A stretch of DNA of 64,000 nucleotides from an uncultured delta proteobacterium (GTDB taxonomy: Bacteria; Desulfobacterota; Syntrophia; Syntrophales; UBA8958): NCBI GenBank assembly GCA_903885795.1, contig CAISJV010000066.1:62001-126000 (forward strand), in the 5' to 3' direction. The position numbers were made by a program, and so were the translations under genes. The notes beneath the pieces were generated by a model. The model was not told where the DNA came from and searched no databases. It saw nothing but the letters and a program-made list of their open reading frames with translations. The stretch's first letter is position 1, and the number at the start of each line of letters is the position of its first letter. Positions 17,594 to 26,245 of this stretch are shown piece after piece.

Positions 17594-18694
17594 TTATTCA
17601 TTTAAAGACCGCATAGTTCGTTTCCCGGTCAGCACTTGCCTTGAAAAATACGCATGGATCATTCCCCTGAAGTGATCATCCAGGGGTAACTGCTGTTTTT
17701 CGAGGATGCCGGGCCCCTTTGATAGGATGCAGCCTACGTTGTTCCCCACGTTTTTTTTGTCTTTTGCGAGAAAAGCAAGATAATTGTCAAGATTGATTCT
17801 GTTCCAGTCAAACTCAGGAAAGTTTATACGTAGATCTGTATGTAAATCATGGAAAATCCCTGGGCTCATATATCCCATTTTCATGGCCACGTAGTTTGCC
17901 ATGTCCATACCGACTGTTACGGCCTGTCCATGCTTGATTGCGTAATCTGTGACGGATTCAATGGCATGACCGAAGGTGTGACCATAATTAAATTTATTCC
18001 GCTCACCTCGATCAAACTCGTCATTTTCAATTACAGACGTCTTAATCTTCAGGCTTGCCCGAATGTATTTCATAAGAAGGTTTCGGTCTCGGATTATCAT
18101 TGCGTAATCGCGGATCAGTTCATCGAAAAGAGGACTTGCGGCGTAAAGGTAGTAGTGCATGATCTCGCCGATACCGGACTTGATGTCATCGACGGAAAGT
18201 GTATCGAGAAACATCGTGTCTATATAGATTTCGGAGGGTGGATAGAAATTGCCGACAAGGTTTTTTTTATCGCCGAGGTTGATGGAGGTCTTACTACCAA
18301 TACAACTGTCGGACTGGCCAAGAAGCGTTGTCGGAAAAAAGGACCACTCGATACCTCTGTATATAATAGAGGCGCTAAAGGCGGTCAAATCCTGAATGAT
18401 ACCACCACCAATAGCTACAAGCTTTTCGTTACGCCGCACCTGTCTGGCAACAAGTGTCTCAATAATTTCCCGGCATTTGTCGAGTGATTTATTGTTTTCA
18501 TTGGCTTCGACTAAAAAAAGACGTTCTTCAGAAATTACACCTTTTAGATTATCTATATATGTTTCCCATATGATAGAATCAATGATAAAAAACGCATGCT
18601 GATCAACAAGTCCTCTAAGCGGTCGTGTGAAGTCTCCGATAAAATTCACTTCGTAATTTCGGAAGAGAGACCTGATTCGCAAAGAATCAGACAT
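17594..18694 (-). CDS. AroB-like sugar-phosphate cyclase (dehydroquinate synthase superfamily)
   Basis: 366 residues. NAD-binding GGGIIQD and RGIEW lie near residues 95-113, followed by PTTLLGQSDSCIGSKTSIN and KNLVGNFYPP. Presumed metal ligands are Glu in GEIMH (near 180), His in YGHTFGHAIE (near 250) and His in KHGQAV. The family cyclises sugar phosphates (DAHP, sedoheptulose-7-P) into carbocycles. Two usually conserved positions differ from canonical AroB: the Lys of EVIK is His (GEIMH) and the Glu of HGE is Gln. With a sugar cassette around it, a role in a cyclitol or rearranged sugar is more likely than shikimate synthesis. ATG 18694 is chosen because GGAGG precedes it by 8 bases; it overlaps the SDR gene. 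Confidence 0.83.
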   Translation of the reverse strand: MSDSLRIRSLFRNYEVNFIGDFTRPLRGLVDQHAFFIIDSIIWETYIDNLKGVISEERLFLVEANENNKSLDKCREIIETLVARQVRRNEKLVAIGGGIIQDLTAFSASIIYRGIEWSFFPTTLLGQSDSCIGSKTSINLGDKKNLVGNFYPPSEIYIDTMFLDTLSVDDIKSGIGEIMHYYLYAASPLFDELIRDYAMIIRDRNLLMKYIRASLKIKTSVIENDEFDRGERNKFNYGHTFGHAIESVTDYAIKHGQAVTVGMDMANYVAMKMGYMSPGIFHDLHTDLRINFPEFDWNRINLDNYLAFLAKDKKNVGNNVGCILSKGPGILEKQQLPLDDHFRGMIHAYFSRQVLTGKRTMRSLNE

Positions 18695-19439
18695 CGACGA
18701 ATCCTCCATCGACGATAACGTTCTGTCCTGTTAGGTAAGTATTCAGAGAACTAGCCAAGAAAAGGACCACATGGGAAATCTCAGCAGGTTCAGCAAATCG
18801 ATTGATAGGAACCTGCGAGGCAAGATCTTTCATCTCTTCCTCGCTCAGAATACTTTTCGTTAGTTCGGTTAGCACAAAACCGGGGGAGACTGAATTGACC
18901 AAAATATTATAAGGCGCAAGCTCTATGGCAGAGGACACTGTGAGCCCGCGGAGACCGAATTTCGTCGTTGTGTATATAGAACGTTTGGCCTTGCTGATGA
19001 CCCCAAATATCGAGGCAACATTTATGATCCGTCCATATCGGTTTTTCTTCATGAGTCGGCTTACGGCCCGGGTAATCATGAAAGGGGCTTCAAGGTTCAC
19101 TTTTAGAATATCCTTCCAATCTTCAAGCAATGTCTCGTCGATTAAGTTGATCCGGTTAATCCCCGCATTGTTGATGCAGACGTCGATCTTTTGATAAGTC
19201 TCGATGGCCTCTATAAAAGTTTTCGTGCTTTCAGCATTGGCAAAATCTACGGCGTAGTATTCCCTGGTCACGTGCTTTTTATGTTTTGCCTCTCGGTTCA
19301 GCGTTTCTATCTCATCCTTGTCGGTCCCGGTCAGGATCAGATTGGCGCCGAGTTTGGCAAAATCATCGGCAAACTGCTTTCCCATTCCCCGGGTCGCACC
19401 TGTCACGAGAACCGTTTGTTCTTGAAAATCAATCTTCAT
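18687..19439 (-). CDS. Short-chain dehydrogenase/reductase (SDR)
   Basis: 250 residues, a classical SDR: cofactor loop TGATRGMGK near residue 13, NNAG near 89, catalytic Ser in the ASIFG segment and YTTTK near residue 157, ending in the usual VDGGFVDV. It resembles FabG-like enzymes that reduce or oxidise a hydroxyl or keto group with NAD(P)H. The start codon overlaps the stop of the 2-hydroxyacid dehydrogenase (ATGA), and its own end overlaps the cyclase start, so all three should be produced together. Likely handles a keto-sugar or keto-cyclitol intermediate. Confidence 0.88.
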   Translation of the reverse strand: MKIDFQEQTVLVTGATRGMGKQFADDFAKLGANLILTGTDKDEIETLNREAKHKKHVTREYYAVDFANAESTKTFIEAIETYQKIDVCINNAGINRINLIDETLLEDWKDILKVNLEAPFMITRAVSRLMKKNRYGRIINVASIFGVISKAKRSIYTTTKFGLRGLTVSSAIELAPYNILVNSVSPGFVLTELTKSILSEEEMKDLASQVPINRFAEPAEISHVVLFLASSLNTYLTGQNVIVDGGFVDV

Positions 19440-20365
19440 GATCTTCCATCTCTGATCTTCTTCAAATAATTTATCAGGTTATCTACAGCTTCGTTTTCCA
19501 TCTGCAAGCGGCACTCGGCCGTGTATGACCCCACATGGGGTGTTAAAATGACATTTCGGTAACCGCACAGAGGCCCTTTGTAGGGCTCCTCCTCGAAGGT
19601 GTCGAGCCAAGCACCCGCTATCGTTCCGCCTTCGAGAGCTTTAATTAGTGCTTCTTCTGAAATGACACCGCCCCGTGCAACGTTGAGCAGAAAAGAGCCT
19701 TTCTTCAGGAGAACAAATTCCTTTTCACCGATAATACAATCATGTCCGCTGCAGTGGATAGTGACAATATCAGATTCTGGCAGTGCCACCAGGAGGGTCA
19801 CCTTCCGATAGCCAGCACAGGCGCTTTCATTAACATAGGGATCGACAACCAAAATCTTTACACCGAAGGGGGAAAGCAACTCCGTGACCCGACGTCCAAT
19901 CCTTCCGAAACCGACGATGGCCACAGTCTTTCCCTGTAACTGGACACCTACTTTCTTCTGCCACTGACCGCTGTGGAGCGCCTGATCCATCTGGGGTATC
20001 ATCCGTAGCAGACTTAAAATGGCCCCGATGGTAAGTTCCGCCACGGCGTTGGTCGGGGCAGCAGGGGTGTTGAAAACCTGGATACCCAAATCACTGGCGG
20101 CGTCAATATCTACATTGGAAAGTCCTGCACCCACACGGGAGACTACCTGAATCCCGGATCTCTCCAGAATCTCCCGGTCTATGGTTTCCAGCCCCGCAAT
20201 AAGACCCACGACGTTACCATCCAAGAGACCGAACAATTCCTTCTTTGTCAGTTTCCGCTTGTAGGGATTGTCTACCACCGCATAACCCGCCGCAATCAAT
20301 CTGTTCATGGGGGTTTTGTCGGCTTCGGCAAACGATGATGGTCCTATGAGAATCTTAGATGCCAT
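19436..20365 (-). CDS. D-isomer 2-hydroxyacid dehydrogenase (SerA-like)
   Basis: About 309 residues. NAD-binding VGFGRIGRRV near residue 150; the catalytic triad is visible as Arg in NVARGG, Glu in DTFEEEP and His in LTPHVGS. Members interconvert 2-keto and D-2-hydroxy acids. The start at ATG 20365 (MASKILIGPSS) is preferred over an upstream in-frame start that would run into the SIS gene. In this cassette it may act on a sugar-derived 2-keto acid such as an ulosonate precursor (inference). Confidence 0.87.
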   Translation of the reverse strand: MASKILIGPSSFAEADKTPMNRLIAAGYAVVDNPYKRKLTKKELFGLLDGNVVGLIAGLETIDREILERSGIQVVSRVGAGLSNVDIDAASDLGIQVFNTPAAPTNAVAELTIGAILSLLRMIPQMDQALHSGQWQKKVGVQLQGKTVAIVGFGRIGRRVTELLSPFGVKILVVDPYVNESACAGYRKVTLLVALPESDIVTIHCSGHDCIIGEKEFVLLKKGSFLLNVARGGVISEEALIKALEGGTIAGAWLDTFEEEPYKGPLCGYRNVILTPHVGSYTAECRLQMENEAVDNLINYLKKIRDGRS

Positions 20366-20384
20366 AAATATTCGGTGTTTTATG

Positions 20385-20996
20385 TTATTTAAGTTTAAAC
20401 TGAAACCAGTGTGCAAGAATGTGGTTAAGTACAAGATGAGCATCCTCTACAGGGCCATATTCCCCAGCTTCTGATTTCACATGAACAACCAAATTCGACA
20501 TTTCCTTCAACTTACCTCCCGTGAATCCGACAAAGCTTATGACTCTCCCGCCTTGTTCCTTAACCCATTCGGCAGCGGCTACCACATTGGGCGAATTGCC
20601 GCTGGCTGAGATTGCCAATAACTTGTCGCCGTGACGATAGTGAATCTTCAATTGATTCAGAAAGACCTCTTCATACCCCACATCATTGGCAATTGCCGTA
20701 ATTACAGAGGTGTTATCCGTTAGTGCTAATACCCTGAATGGTTTATCTGTGCCGCTTTTTTTGATAATATCAAAACCTATGTCATTGCCCATGCTTGTTG
20801 CCGTGGTGGCGGAACCGCCATTCCCGACAATAAAGATTGTATTGCCGATCGCTCGAGCATTTTCAAACTCTTCCACAAGCTTGTCAATTGACTCTGGTGT
20901 GATGGAATCCAGTACCTGCTTCAAATAATTAAAGTACCCATGAGCAAACGCACCCGCACTTTGCGAATTATTACACAACCTGTCAATATTGTTCAT
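20385..20996 (-). CDS. SIS-domain phosphosugar isomerase (GmhA-like)
   Basis: About 203 residues with the SIS motif VGNGGSATTATSM near residue 60 and AISASGNSPNV near 130, the arrangement of sedoheptulose-7-phosphate isomerase GmhA and its relatives. These convert keto- to aldo-sugar phosphates. The first possible ATG is at 21050, but that overlaps the upstream dehydrogenase gene by 34 bases; the internal ATG 20996 fits the family N-terminus better. An isomerase that can act on a C7 sugar phosphate next to an AroB-like cyclase suggests sedoheptulose-type chemistry (inference). Confidence 0.82.
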   Translation of the reverse strand: MNNIDRLCNNSQSAGAFAHGYFNYLKQVLDSITPESIDKLVEEFENARAIGNTIFIVGNGGSATTATSMGNDIGFDIIKKSGTDKPFRVLALTDNTSVITAIANDVGYEEVFLNQLKIHYRHGDKLLAISASGNSPNVVAAAEWVKEQGGRVISFVGFTGGKLKEMSNLVVHVKSEAGEYGPVEDAHLVLNHILAHWFQFKLK

Positions 20997-21016
20997 GCCT
21001 TTTTCTAAACCTCTTT

Positions 21017-22057
21017 TTAGGGACTCTGAATATTGAACTCTTTTTGCCATCGTTCATCAGCACAGTATATTTTATAAACCAACTCCATTACATGAAGGGC
21101 TTCAGTGCTGTTTCCATTTAACACTGTTTTATCATTGATGACTATATCAACAAAATCATTAACCTCACATTGCCAAGAGTTGTCATCGAGATATGAATTG
21201 GTTATCTCAAAAAAGGAACCAACCGATGAGCCGTCCTTCTTGGGTATAATTTTCAGCCGCTCGTCCCCATAGCTCTTGGTACCTGAGAGGATACCCGACA
21301 ACTCCAGAAGCGCCTCTCTCAGGGTTATCTCGAGTCGGAACTTGTGCTGCCACTGTGTTGCTGTTGAATGCAACATGGCGACACAACCTTCCCGATTCCG
21401 CATGAGGGCGTAGGCGTTATCTTCGACATCGTGGCGCCAGTAGCTATTCGAGACAAAGCTCTTGATTTCTTCAAACTCGCCCGCAAAATAGCGGATCATA
21501 TCAAGGATATGGATTCCCTGGTCAAGGAGTATTCCTCCCCCTGCGTATCGCCGCTCTGAACGCCAACCTTTGTCAAAGGAGATAATGCTGCTCTTGCCGT
21601 AAATTCCCCTCAGATTGATAATCTCGCCATATTGTCCTGACTCGATAACCCGTTTCGCCTCTTTCACCGATTCATGGTAGCGGTGGTTGAAGCCATACTT
21701 AAGTTTAAGGTGGGGTTGCTTTTTTTCAGCCGTGATGACATCCTGGACATCTTGGATTGTCCTTCCCGGCGGTTTCTCGCAGAATACGTGAAGACCTCTT
21801 CCAAGCCCTGCTATCGTCGCCTCGGCTGCAAGATAATTCGGAAGACTAACGAAAATTACATCAAGTTTTTCGTTGAACAACTCTTGGTAGTTCGGGTAAA
21901 GCTTCACTCCATCCGGCTCTGTACTAGGCTGGCCAAAGCTAATATCACTTATGGCAACCGTGTCCATATTGGGGTTGAGATCAATGAACTGACGTCTTCG
22001 CTTGCCGACGGTACCGTACCCGGCAATGCCCACTTTAAGAATACTATTTTTCGTCAT
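21017..22057 (-). CDS. Gfo/Idh/MocA family sugar dehydrogenase
   Basis: About 346 residues. Rossmann fold start VGIAGYGTVGKRRR near residue 10 and the family motif CEKPPG near residue 95, with a C-terminal alpha/beta domain. These NAD(P)-dependent enzymes oxidise or reduce sugar hydroxyl groups. ATG 22057 lies inside the end of the aldolase gene (14-base overlap), preceded by a G-rich ribosome site; longer in-frame starts upstream would only read across the aldolase. Part of the KdsB/aldolase cassette. Confidence 0.88.
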   Translation of the reverse strand: MTKNSILKVGIAGYGTVGKRRRQFIDLNPNMDTVAISDISFGQPSTEPDGVKLYPNYQELFNEKLDVIFVSLPNYLAAEATIAGLGRGLHVFCEKPPGRTIQDVQDVITAEKKQPHLKLKYGFNHRYHESVKEAKRVIESGQYGEIINLRGIYGKSSIISFDKGWRSERRYAGGGILLDQGIHILDMIRYFAGEFEEIKSFVSNSYWRHDVEDNAYALMRNREGCVAMLHSTATQWQHKFRLEITLREALLELSGILSGTKSYGDERLKIIPKKDGSSVGSFFEITNSYLDDNSWQCEVNDFVDIVINDKTVLNGNSTEALHVMELVYKIYCADERWQKEFNIQSP

Positions 22058-22835
22058 TACACCGCCCGCGCAGGGACTCCAGGAACCATCCCTGTGCCGA
22101 TTCAAAACCTTCACGAAGCACTGCGGCGTCCACGCGATAGGATATGAAACGGAATCCGGTTTCCACGAGAAGCTGGATATAGTCCCGATCACGGGCGACC
22201 GAGCCGGCAATGATACCTTTGTCATTAATCATCTTGACACAATCGCGCACAATCCTGATCACCTTCGGATGGTTAACATCGCCAGAGACGCCAACAGATT
22301 GGGAGATATCATAAACGCCAAGATATACCATATCCAGGTTACCCACCTCGCAGATTTTCTCAAGCTGGTTAAGGCCTTCTTCGCCTTCCACAAGAACGCC
22401 GATGAACATCTGTTCATTGGCATGACGGAGCTTTTCGGCAATGCCTACATCCGAGTACCCATGATTACGGGTGAAAGGTGATAAACCCCGCTCGCCTTCG
22501 GGATAATAACGCGTCGCCTTCACGATCCGGGCGGCTTCTTCCGGTGTCGATACATGGGAAACCATCAATGACTGCGCACCGATTTCGAGGGCATGCAGGA
22601 TGGCCTGTTCATTGGCGTCCCCAAGGCGAACAATGGGGCTGCAACCGGCAGATTCCGCAGCATAAAGCTGAGCTTCCACCGTTTCAAAGGACATGGGCCC
22701 ATGCTCCATGTCGATGATAATAAAATCCACCCCGGCATGACCAATCGTGTTCATTACCGATGGTGAACCAAGCATGGACCAGGTGCCGAATACCCTTTCG
22801 CCCGCTTTTAATTTAGCTTTTAAATGATTGATCAT
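22044..22835 (-). CDS. HpcH/HpaI-type pyruvate aldolase
   Basis: 263 residues of the class II HpaI fold. Expected residues are present: His in DMEHGPMS (near 48), substrate-carboxylate Arg in IVRLGD (near 73), metal ligands Glu in LVEGEEG (near 150) and Asp in LGVYDIS (near 176). These enzymes reversibly add pyruvate to an aldehyde, giving a 4-hydroxy-2-keto acid. Beside a CMP-ulosonate-type cytidylyltransferase it could build a 3-deoxy-2-ulosonic acid directly from pyruvate (inference). ATG 22835 has an AAAGGA ribosome site and lies 19 bases after the cytidylyltransferase. Confidence 0.87.
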   Translation of the reverse strand: MINHLKAKLKAGERVFGTWSMLGSPSVMNTIGHAGVDFIIIDMEHGPMSFETVEAQLYAAESAGCSPIVRLGDANEQAILHALEIGAQSLMVSHVSTPEEAARIVKATRYYPEGERGLSPFTRNHGYSDVGIAEKLRHANEQMFIGVLVEGEEGLNQLEKICEVGNLDMVYLGVYDISQSVGVSGDVNHPKVIRIVRDCVKMINDKGIIAGSVARDRDYIQLLVETGFRFISYRVDAAVLREGFESAQGWFLESLRGRCNDEK

Positions 22836-22854
22836 GCCCGCACATTCCTTTCTT

Positions 22855-23616
22855 TCACGCCTGCGATCGATATCGTACATAGAATTCATCCTTCGCCATG
22901 ATCGCTTCCGCCTCCTGCCGGTCCTTCTCCGTATCGACGGAAACGCTTGTATAACGCGACAGCGCCGTACGGACTTTGACGCCGTGTTCCACAGCCCGCA
23001 GAAGCTCAATAGACTCGGCGATCTCCAGCGGCGCAGGCGTCATCTCCTGAAATTCCAGGAGAAACTTTTTTCTAAAAGGCATAATCGCCACCTGCTTGAG
23101 CCTCGGTCCGATTCTGTCCCGGGTATTGGAAGGGACGGGAGTCCTTGTCATATAGAGGATGTCACCCTGCAGGTCAGTGACCACCTTTACCTCATTGGGG
23201 TCCAGCCACTCCGTCTCGTTGGCCTCGGCTACGAGGGTCAGCAACTGGATTGCCTGGTCCTTGAGCAGTGGCGCCACCGCCAGATTGATCATCCCCGGAT
23301 GAAGCAGCGGTTCATCTCCCTGAACAACGACCACTATGTCATCATCGGCAATATCCTGTTGCCGGCATGCTTCCGCCACCCGCAGGCCGGGTCTAGGAAT
23401 ATTTTTATCCGTCATGAAAACCTTACCGCCAAAACCCAGGACCGCCTCACGGATTTCTTCATCGCAAGTGGCAACGAAAAGGTCGTCAATAGAATCGGCG
23501 AGCAGACACCTTTTATAGACATGTTCGACCATGGGCATATCCAGTATTTTGGCCAAGGGTTTGCCGGGAAACCGGGAAGAACCCATCCGGGCGGGAATAC
23601 CTACGATTACTCTCAT
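22855..23616 (-). CDS. KdsB-like CMP-ulosonate cytidylyltransferase
   Basis: 253 residues. GIPARMGSSRFPGKPL at the N-terminus and VVQGDEPLL near residue 98 are the CTP- and metal-binding signatures of CMP-Kdo synthetase; the C-terminal SVDTEKD segment also fits. It activates a 3-deoxy-2-keto sugar acid as its CMP ester. No KdsA, KdsC or KdsD is nearby, whereas an HpaI aldolase follows directly, so the substrate may be a non-Kdo ulosonic acid made by that aldolase (inference). ATG 23616 is selected because AGGAGG ends six bases before it; ATG 23622 abuts the ribosome site. Confidence 0.87.
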   Translation of the reverse strand: MRVIVGIPARMGSSRFPGKPLAKILDMPMVEHVYKRCLLADSIDDLFVATCDEEIREAVLGFGGKVFMTDKNIPRPGLRVAEACRQQDIADDDIVVVVQGDEPLLHPGMINLAVAPLLKDQAIQLLTLVAEANETEWLDPNEVKVVTDLQGDILYMTRTPVPSNTRDRIGPRLKQVAIMPFRKKFLLEFQEMTPAPLEIAESIELLRAVEHGVKVRTALSRYTSVSVDTEKDRQEAEAIMAKDEFYVRYRSQA

Positions 23617-23622
23617 AATCAT

Positions 23623-23628
23623 CCTCCT
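23623..23628 (-). promoter_or_regulatory. Strong ribosome binding site deciding the KdsB-like start
   Basis: A perfect AGGAGG lies six bases upstream of ATG 23616. The alternative ATG at 23622 begins immediately after it and would have no spacer, so the shorter protein is the one translated. Confidence 0.8.
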
Positions 23629-23717
23629 GTAAACACAATATTAAATTAAAGGTATATATTACTGATACTTCCCGCCATGCGGGAGCTGATCCGATTGCCT
23701 TTGTACTTCCGGAAGGA

Positions 23718-24362
23718 TCAGATCTTCGTCCCGATAGTGGCTACATCGACGGACCATGTGACCGGCCAGCCGACAATTTTGATCATCAGCGATTTAAAGC
23801 TCATGACTTCTTCTTCTTCAAAATAGCGCTTCTTGGTTCCGGGTTGCAGTTTTGTAATGGACCTGTTCACCGCACCATGACCTGGAAGCATGTTTCGGGA
23901 ACGCGCCAGTTCTAATGTTGCCATTTCACTTAATTCGACCTGAAGGCCGGCTTCCTCATAAAGGGCGCGCATCCCGTCAGGATAGATTCTCCAACAGTCA
24001 ATGGGCGCCCGATGATAAGGCCAGCTCACAGGATTGATAATTATTACATATCCGCCTTTTTTCGCCACCCTGGCCAATTCTTTAATCCAAATCCAGGGCT
24101 TCCGGACATGCTCAATTACCTGCCCGGCCAGAACGACATCAAAGATATTATCGGGAACGGGGAAACTATTTTCGCTGGCCGCCACATATGTTAGATTATC
24201 GCGAGGAACAATATCCAAAGTCTGCCAATCAATGCTGCTCAGCCCCACTATTTCATTATATGTCGACGGACATTTATTGGGGCCGATTTCCAGGACAACG
24301 TCATTGGGAGTAAATATTTTTTTGCAATATTTTTCAAATATTAAAGTACTGTTAATATGCAG
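23718..24362 (-). CDS. SAM-dependent methyltransferase with CTG start
   Basis: About 214 residues. Motif I is VLEIGPNKCPSTY near residue 22, an unusual glycine-poor variant, and the VLAGQVIEHVRKPW segment near residue 80 is the typical Methyltransf_11 post-motif. The open frame continues well upstream of the first GTG (24248), and truncating there would delete motif I. The only sensible start is CTG at 24362, preceded by GGAGG with a 7-base spacer and giving an MHINSTLIFEKY-type N-terminus. It begins 13 bases after the epimerase. Probably methylates a sugar of this cassette. Confidence 0.72.
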   Translation of the reverse strand: MHINSTLIFEKYCKKIFTPNDVVLEIGPNKCPSTYNEIVGLSSIDWQTLDIVPRDNLTYVAASENSFPVPDNIFDVVLAGQVIEHVRKPWIWIKELARVAKKGGYVIIINPVSWPYHRAPIDCWRIYPDGMRALYEEAGLQVELSEMATLELARSRNMLPGHGAVNRSITKLQPGTKKRYFEEEEVMSFKSLMIKIVGWPVTWSVDVATIGTKI

Positions 24363-24369
24363 CTTCCGC

Positions 24370-24374
24370 CCTCC
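24370..24374 (-). promoter_or_regulatory. GGAGG ribosome site for a CTG-initiated methyltransferase
   Basis: GGAGG lies 7 bases before CTG 24362. No ATG, GTG or TTG occurs in this frame between the upstream stop codon and the SAM-binding motif, so this site supports initiation at CTG. Confidence 0.6.
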
Positions 24375-24375
24375 A

Positions 24376-25317
24376 TTATTCCGAGAATAAGCCCGATGCC
24401 TTCACCCACTGAGCCATTTTTGTTATTCCTCCTTCCAGACCGACTCGGGGCGCCCAGCCCAATTGGGACCGAATCAGGGAACTGTCTCCATAGAAACCAA
24501 ACTGATCGTTGGTTGTCGGTTCGCCATATTTTATCGGGTAGGTGGTGGGGTCCTGGCCAAAGGCTTTGATGATCATCTCGATCAACTGCCAGACGTACGT
24601 TTTCTGTCCGCTCGCTATGTTAAAGGTCTTGCCGTAAGCGTTTTCGTTTAAGCACCGGTAAAATGCATCCGCCACATCTTCCACATAGGAAAAATCGCGG
24701 AATCGGTCCCTGGACCCCCTGATAAAAACCGGTTCTTTGCGGGCCACGTAGGCCATGTAGATACTGGCCATACCCTGCAACAAATTGCGCATGTCCTGTC
24801 GCGGGCCATACACGTTAAAAAGCCGCAGCACCGTGGCGTTCACGCCGAAGTCCTGATATATCCGGCACAGATATTCCGAGGCCATCTTGCCTACGGCATA
24901 AGGCGACGGGGGTGCAATCAGCGCGCTTTCCTTGATCGGCATTTCCAGGGCGTTACCATATACATTAACGGAGCTGGCAAAGATAAATTGCTTAACGCGG
25001 CAATTAACGCACCACTTCAGCAGGAGCAGGGTGGAAAGGGCATTGGCCTTAAAGTCATAGATTGGCCGCTGAAAGGATAGTTCCTGGCCGACATGGGAAG
25101 CCAAATGAAAAACGGCGTCGACGCCATCTTTCGGCAGCATGTCCAGAGAATCTTCATTAGTCAAATCCAGCCACAAGAACTCGGCCTCGGGCGGAACATT
25201 ATTAAAATAACCGGACGAGAGATTATCGACGACCAGGACAGACCATCCTTCCCGCAACAACCTTTCCGTCAAATGACTTCCTATGAAACCGGCCCCGCCT
25301 GTCACAATTGCTCGCAT
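24376..25317 (-). CDS. NAD-dependent nucleotide-sugar epimerase/dehydratase
   Basis: 313 residues of the extended SDR family: TGGAGFIGSHL near residue 7, catalytic Ser in ASSVNVYG near 118 and YAVGK near 143, then RLFNVYGPRQ near 172. The build matches GalE/RmlB-like 4-epimerases and dehydratases. It sits in the FAH/KdsB cassette, 21 bases after a methyltransferase gene. The nucleotide-sugar substrate is not evident. Confidence 0.88.
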   Translation of the reverse strand: MRAIVTGGAGFIGSHLTERLLREGWSVLVVDNLSSGYFNNVPPEAEFLWLDLTNEDSLDMLPKDGVDAVFHLASHVGQELSFQRPIYDFKANALSTLLLLKWCVNCRVKQFIFASSVNVYGNALEMPIKESALIAPPSPYAVGKMASEYLCRIYQDFGVNATVLRLFNVYGPRQDMRNLLQGMASIYMAYVARKEPVFIRGSRDRFRDFSYVEDVADAFYRCLNENAYGKTFNIASGQKTYVWQLIEMIIKAFGQDPTTYPIKYGEPTTNDQFGFYGDSSLIRSQLGWAPRVGLEGGITKMAQWVKASGLFSE

Positions 25318-25338
25318 ATTATGGAAAACTCCTTATAT

Positions 25339-26229
25339 CTATTTTTTTGCCGTTATAAAGATATGGCTCGCAATGCCAAGACGCTCAATCTCTTCTACAT
25401 AGATTGTTTGAAAATGGTCATCCAGAACCCCGCTTGTATCGAAAGCGCCGGGCTTGCCATTTTTCATCCATTGCAGAAGATTGTTGAGGTTGTACTTGTG
25501 AATGTACCCCACGGATATGGAACGGAAACCAACCTTTTCCAAAAGCAGGGCCGCGGCCTTTCCCGTAAAATAATTCAGATGAGATACCTGAAAAAAGAAA
25601 GGCTCAAAAGCCTGGAGATAGAGCGCTCTGACGATATCATCATAATTAGGCATGGAAAGATAGAAGATGCCGTCGTCTTGCAAGGCCTCATAGATCTGCC
25701 GGACAAAATCCTTCAGATCAAGCACATGTTCTATCGTATCAAAAGACACCGCGACATCCAGTTTTTCCCCGGCATCGAGAAGTTCCTGCGCATAGCTGTA
25801 AAAAATATGCCCCCGGGCTTGAAAATATTTCTGGTAAAGACGGGATGGCTCAATGGCTATGGTTTTTTTAGCAACGCTCTGGATGGCATCCAGAAAAAGG
25901 CCGGCACCGGCACCATAATCGGCAATAACCTTGCCTCTTACCGTCTGAATCCCTATTCTGCGGACACGGATATTCTGTTCAACGTCATATTTTTGCTGCA
26001 TACTGGCAACGTCGATCTCTTCAAAAAACTGCTGGCGATACTGTTCCGATTCATAAAATTCGGCAAGATTATCAGGCAGTGGAGCCAGAGAAACCAGACC
26101 GCAATCCTGACACTTACAGATTTTATAGCCATCGACAAATCCCGATCCCACACCGCCGCTGCGGATGGGACCTTCGTAAATTACTTGTTGTGATTTTGCA
26201 TCACATAACCTGCACAAACTACTATTCAT
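25339..26229 (-). CDS. Zinc-ribbon class I methyltransferase (sugar C-methyltransferase-like)
   Basis: 296 residues. The N-terminus carries CRLC (near residue 6) and CKCQDCG (near 38), a four-Cys zinc site as seen in NovU/TylC3-type sugar C-methyltransferases, followed by ADYGAGAGLF near 103 and VSFDTIEHVLD near 160. These enzymes methylate carbon or oxygen atoms of nucleotide-linked or keto sugars. It follows the FAH-family gene by 16 bases and is second in the promoter-led cassette. C-methylation is inference from domain layout only. Confidence 0.8.
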   Translation of the reverse strand: MNSSLCRLCDAKSQQVIYEGPIRSGGVGSGFVDGYKICKCQDCGLVSLAPLPDNLAEFYESEQYRQQFFEEIDVASMQQKYDVEQNIRVRRIGIQTVRGKVIADYGAGAGLFLDAIQSVAKKTIAIEPSRLYQKYFQARGHIFYSYAQELLDAGEKLDVAVSFDTIEHVLDLKDFVRQIYEALQDDGIFYLSMPNYDDIVRALYLQAFEPFFFQVSHLNYFTGKAAALLLEKVGFRSISVGYIHKYNLNNLLQWMKNGKPGAFDTSGVLDDHFQTIYVEEIERLGIASHIFITAKK

Positions 26230-26245
26230 AATATTATTTCACCTC

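Noticed and set aside
22828-23649. Plus-strand open frame of 273 codons opposite the KdsB-like gene
   Set aside because: Antisense shadow; composition is rich in Arg, His and Gln, as expected of a reversed coding strand.
23670-23684. Hairpin TCCCGC-CAT-GCGGGA between the methyltransferase and KdsB-like genes
   Set aside because: Compact stem but no T-run; could be a transcript-processing or stability element, not enough to call.
25093-26193. Long plus-strand open frame (366 codons) opposite the zinc-ribbon methyltransferase and epimerase
   Set aside because: No family motif or ribosome site, and it runs antisense to two genes with clear catalytic motifs.
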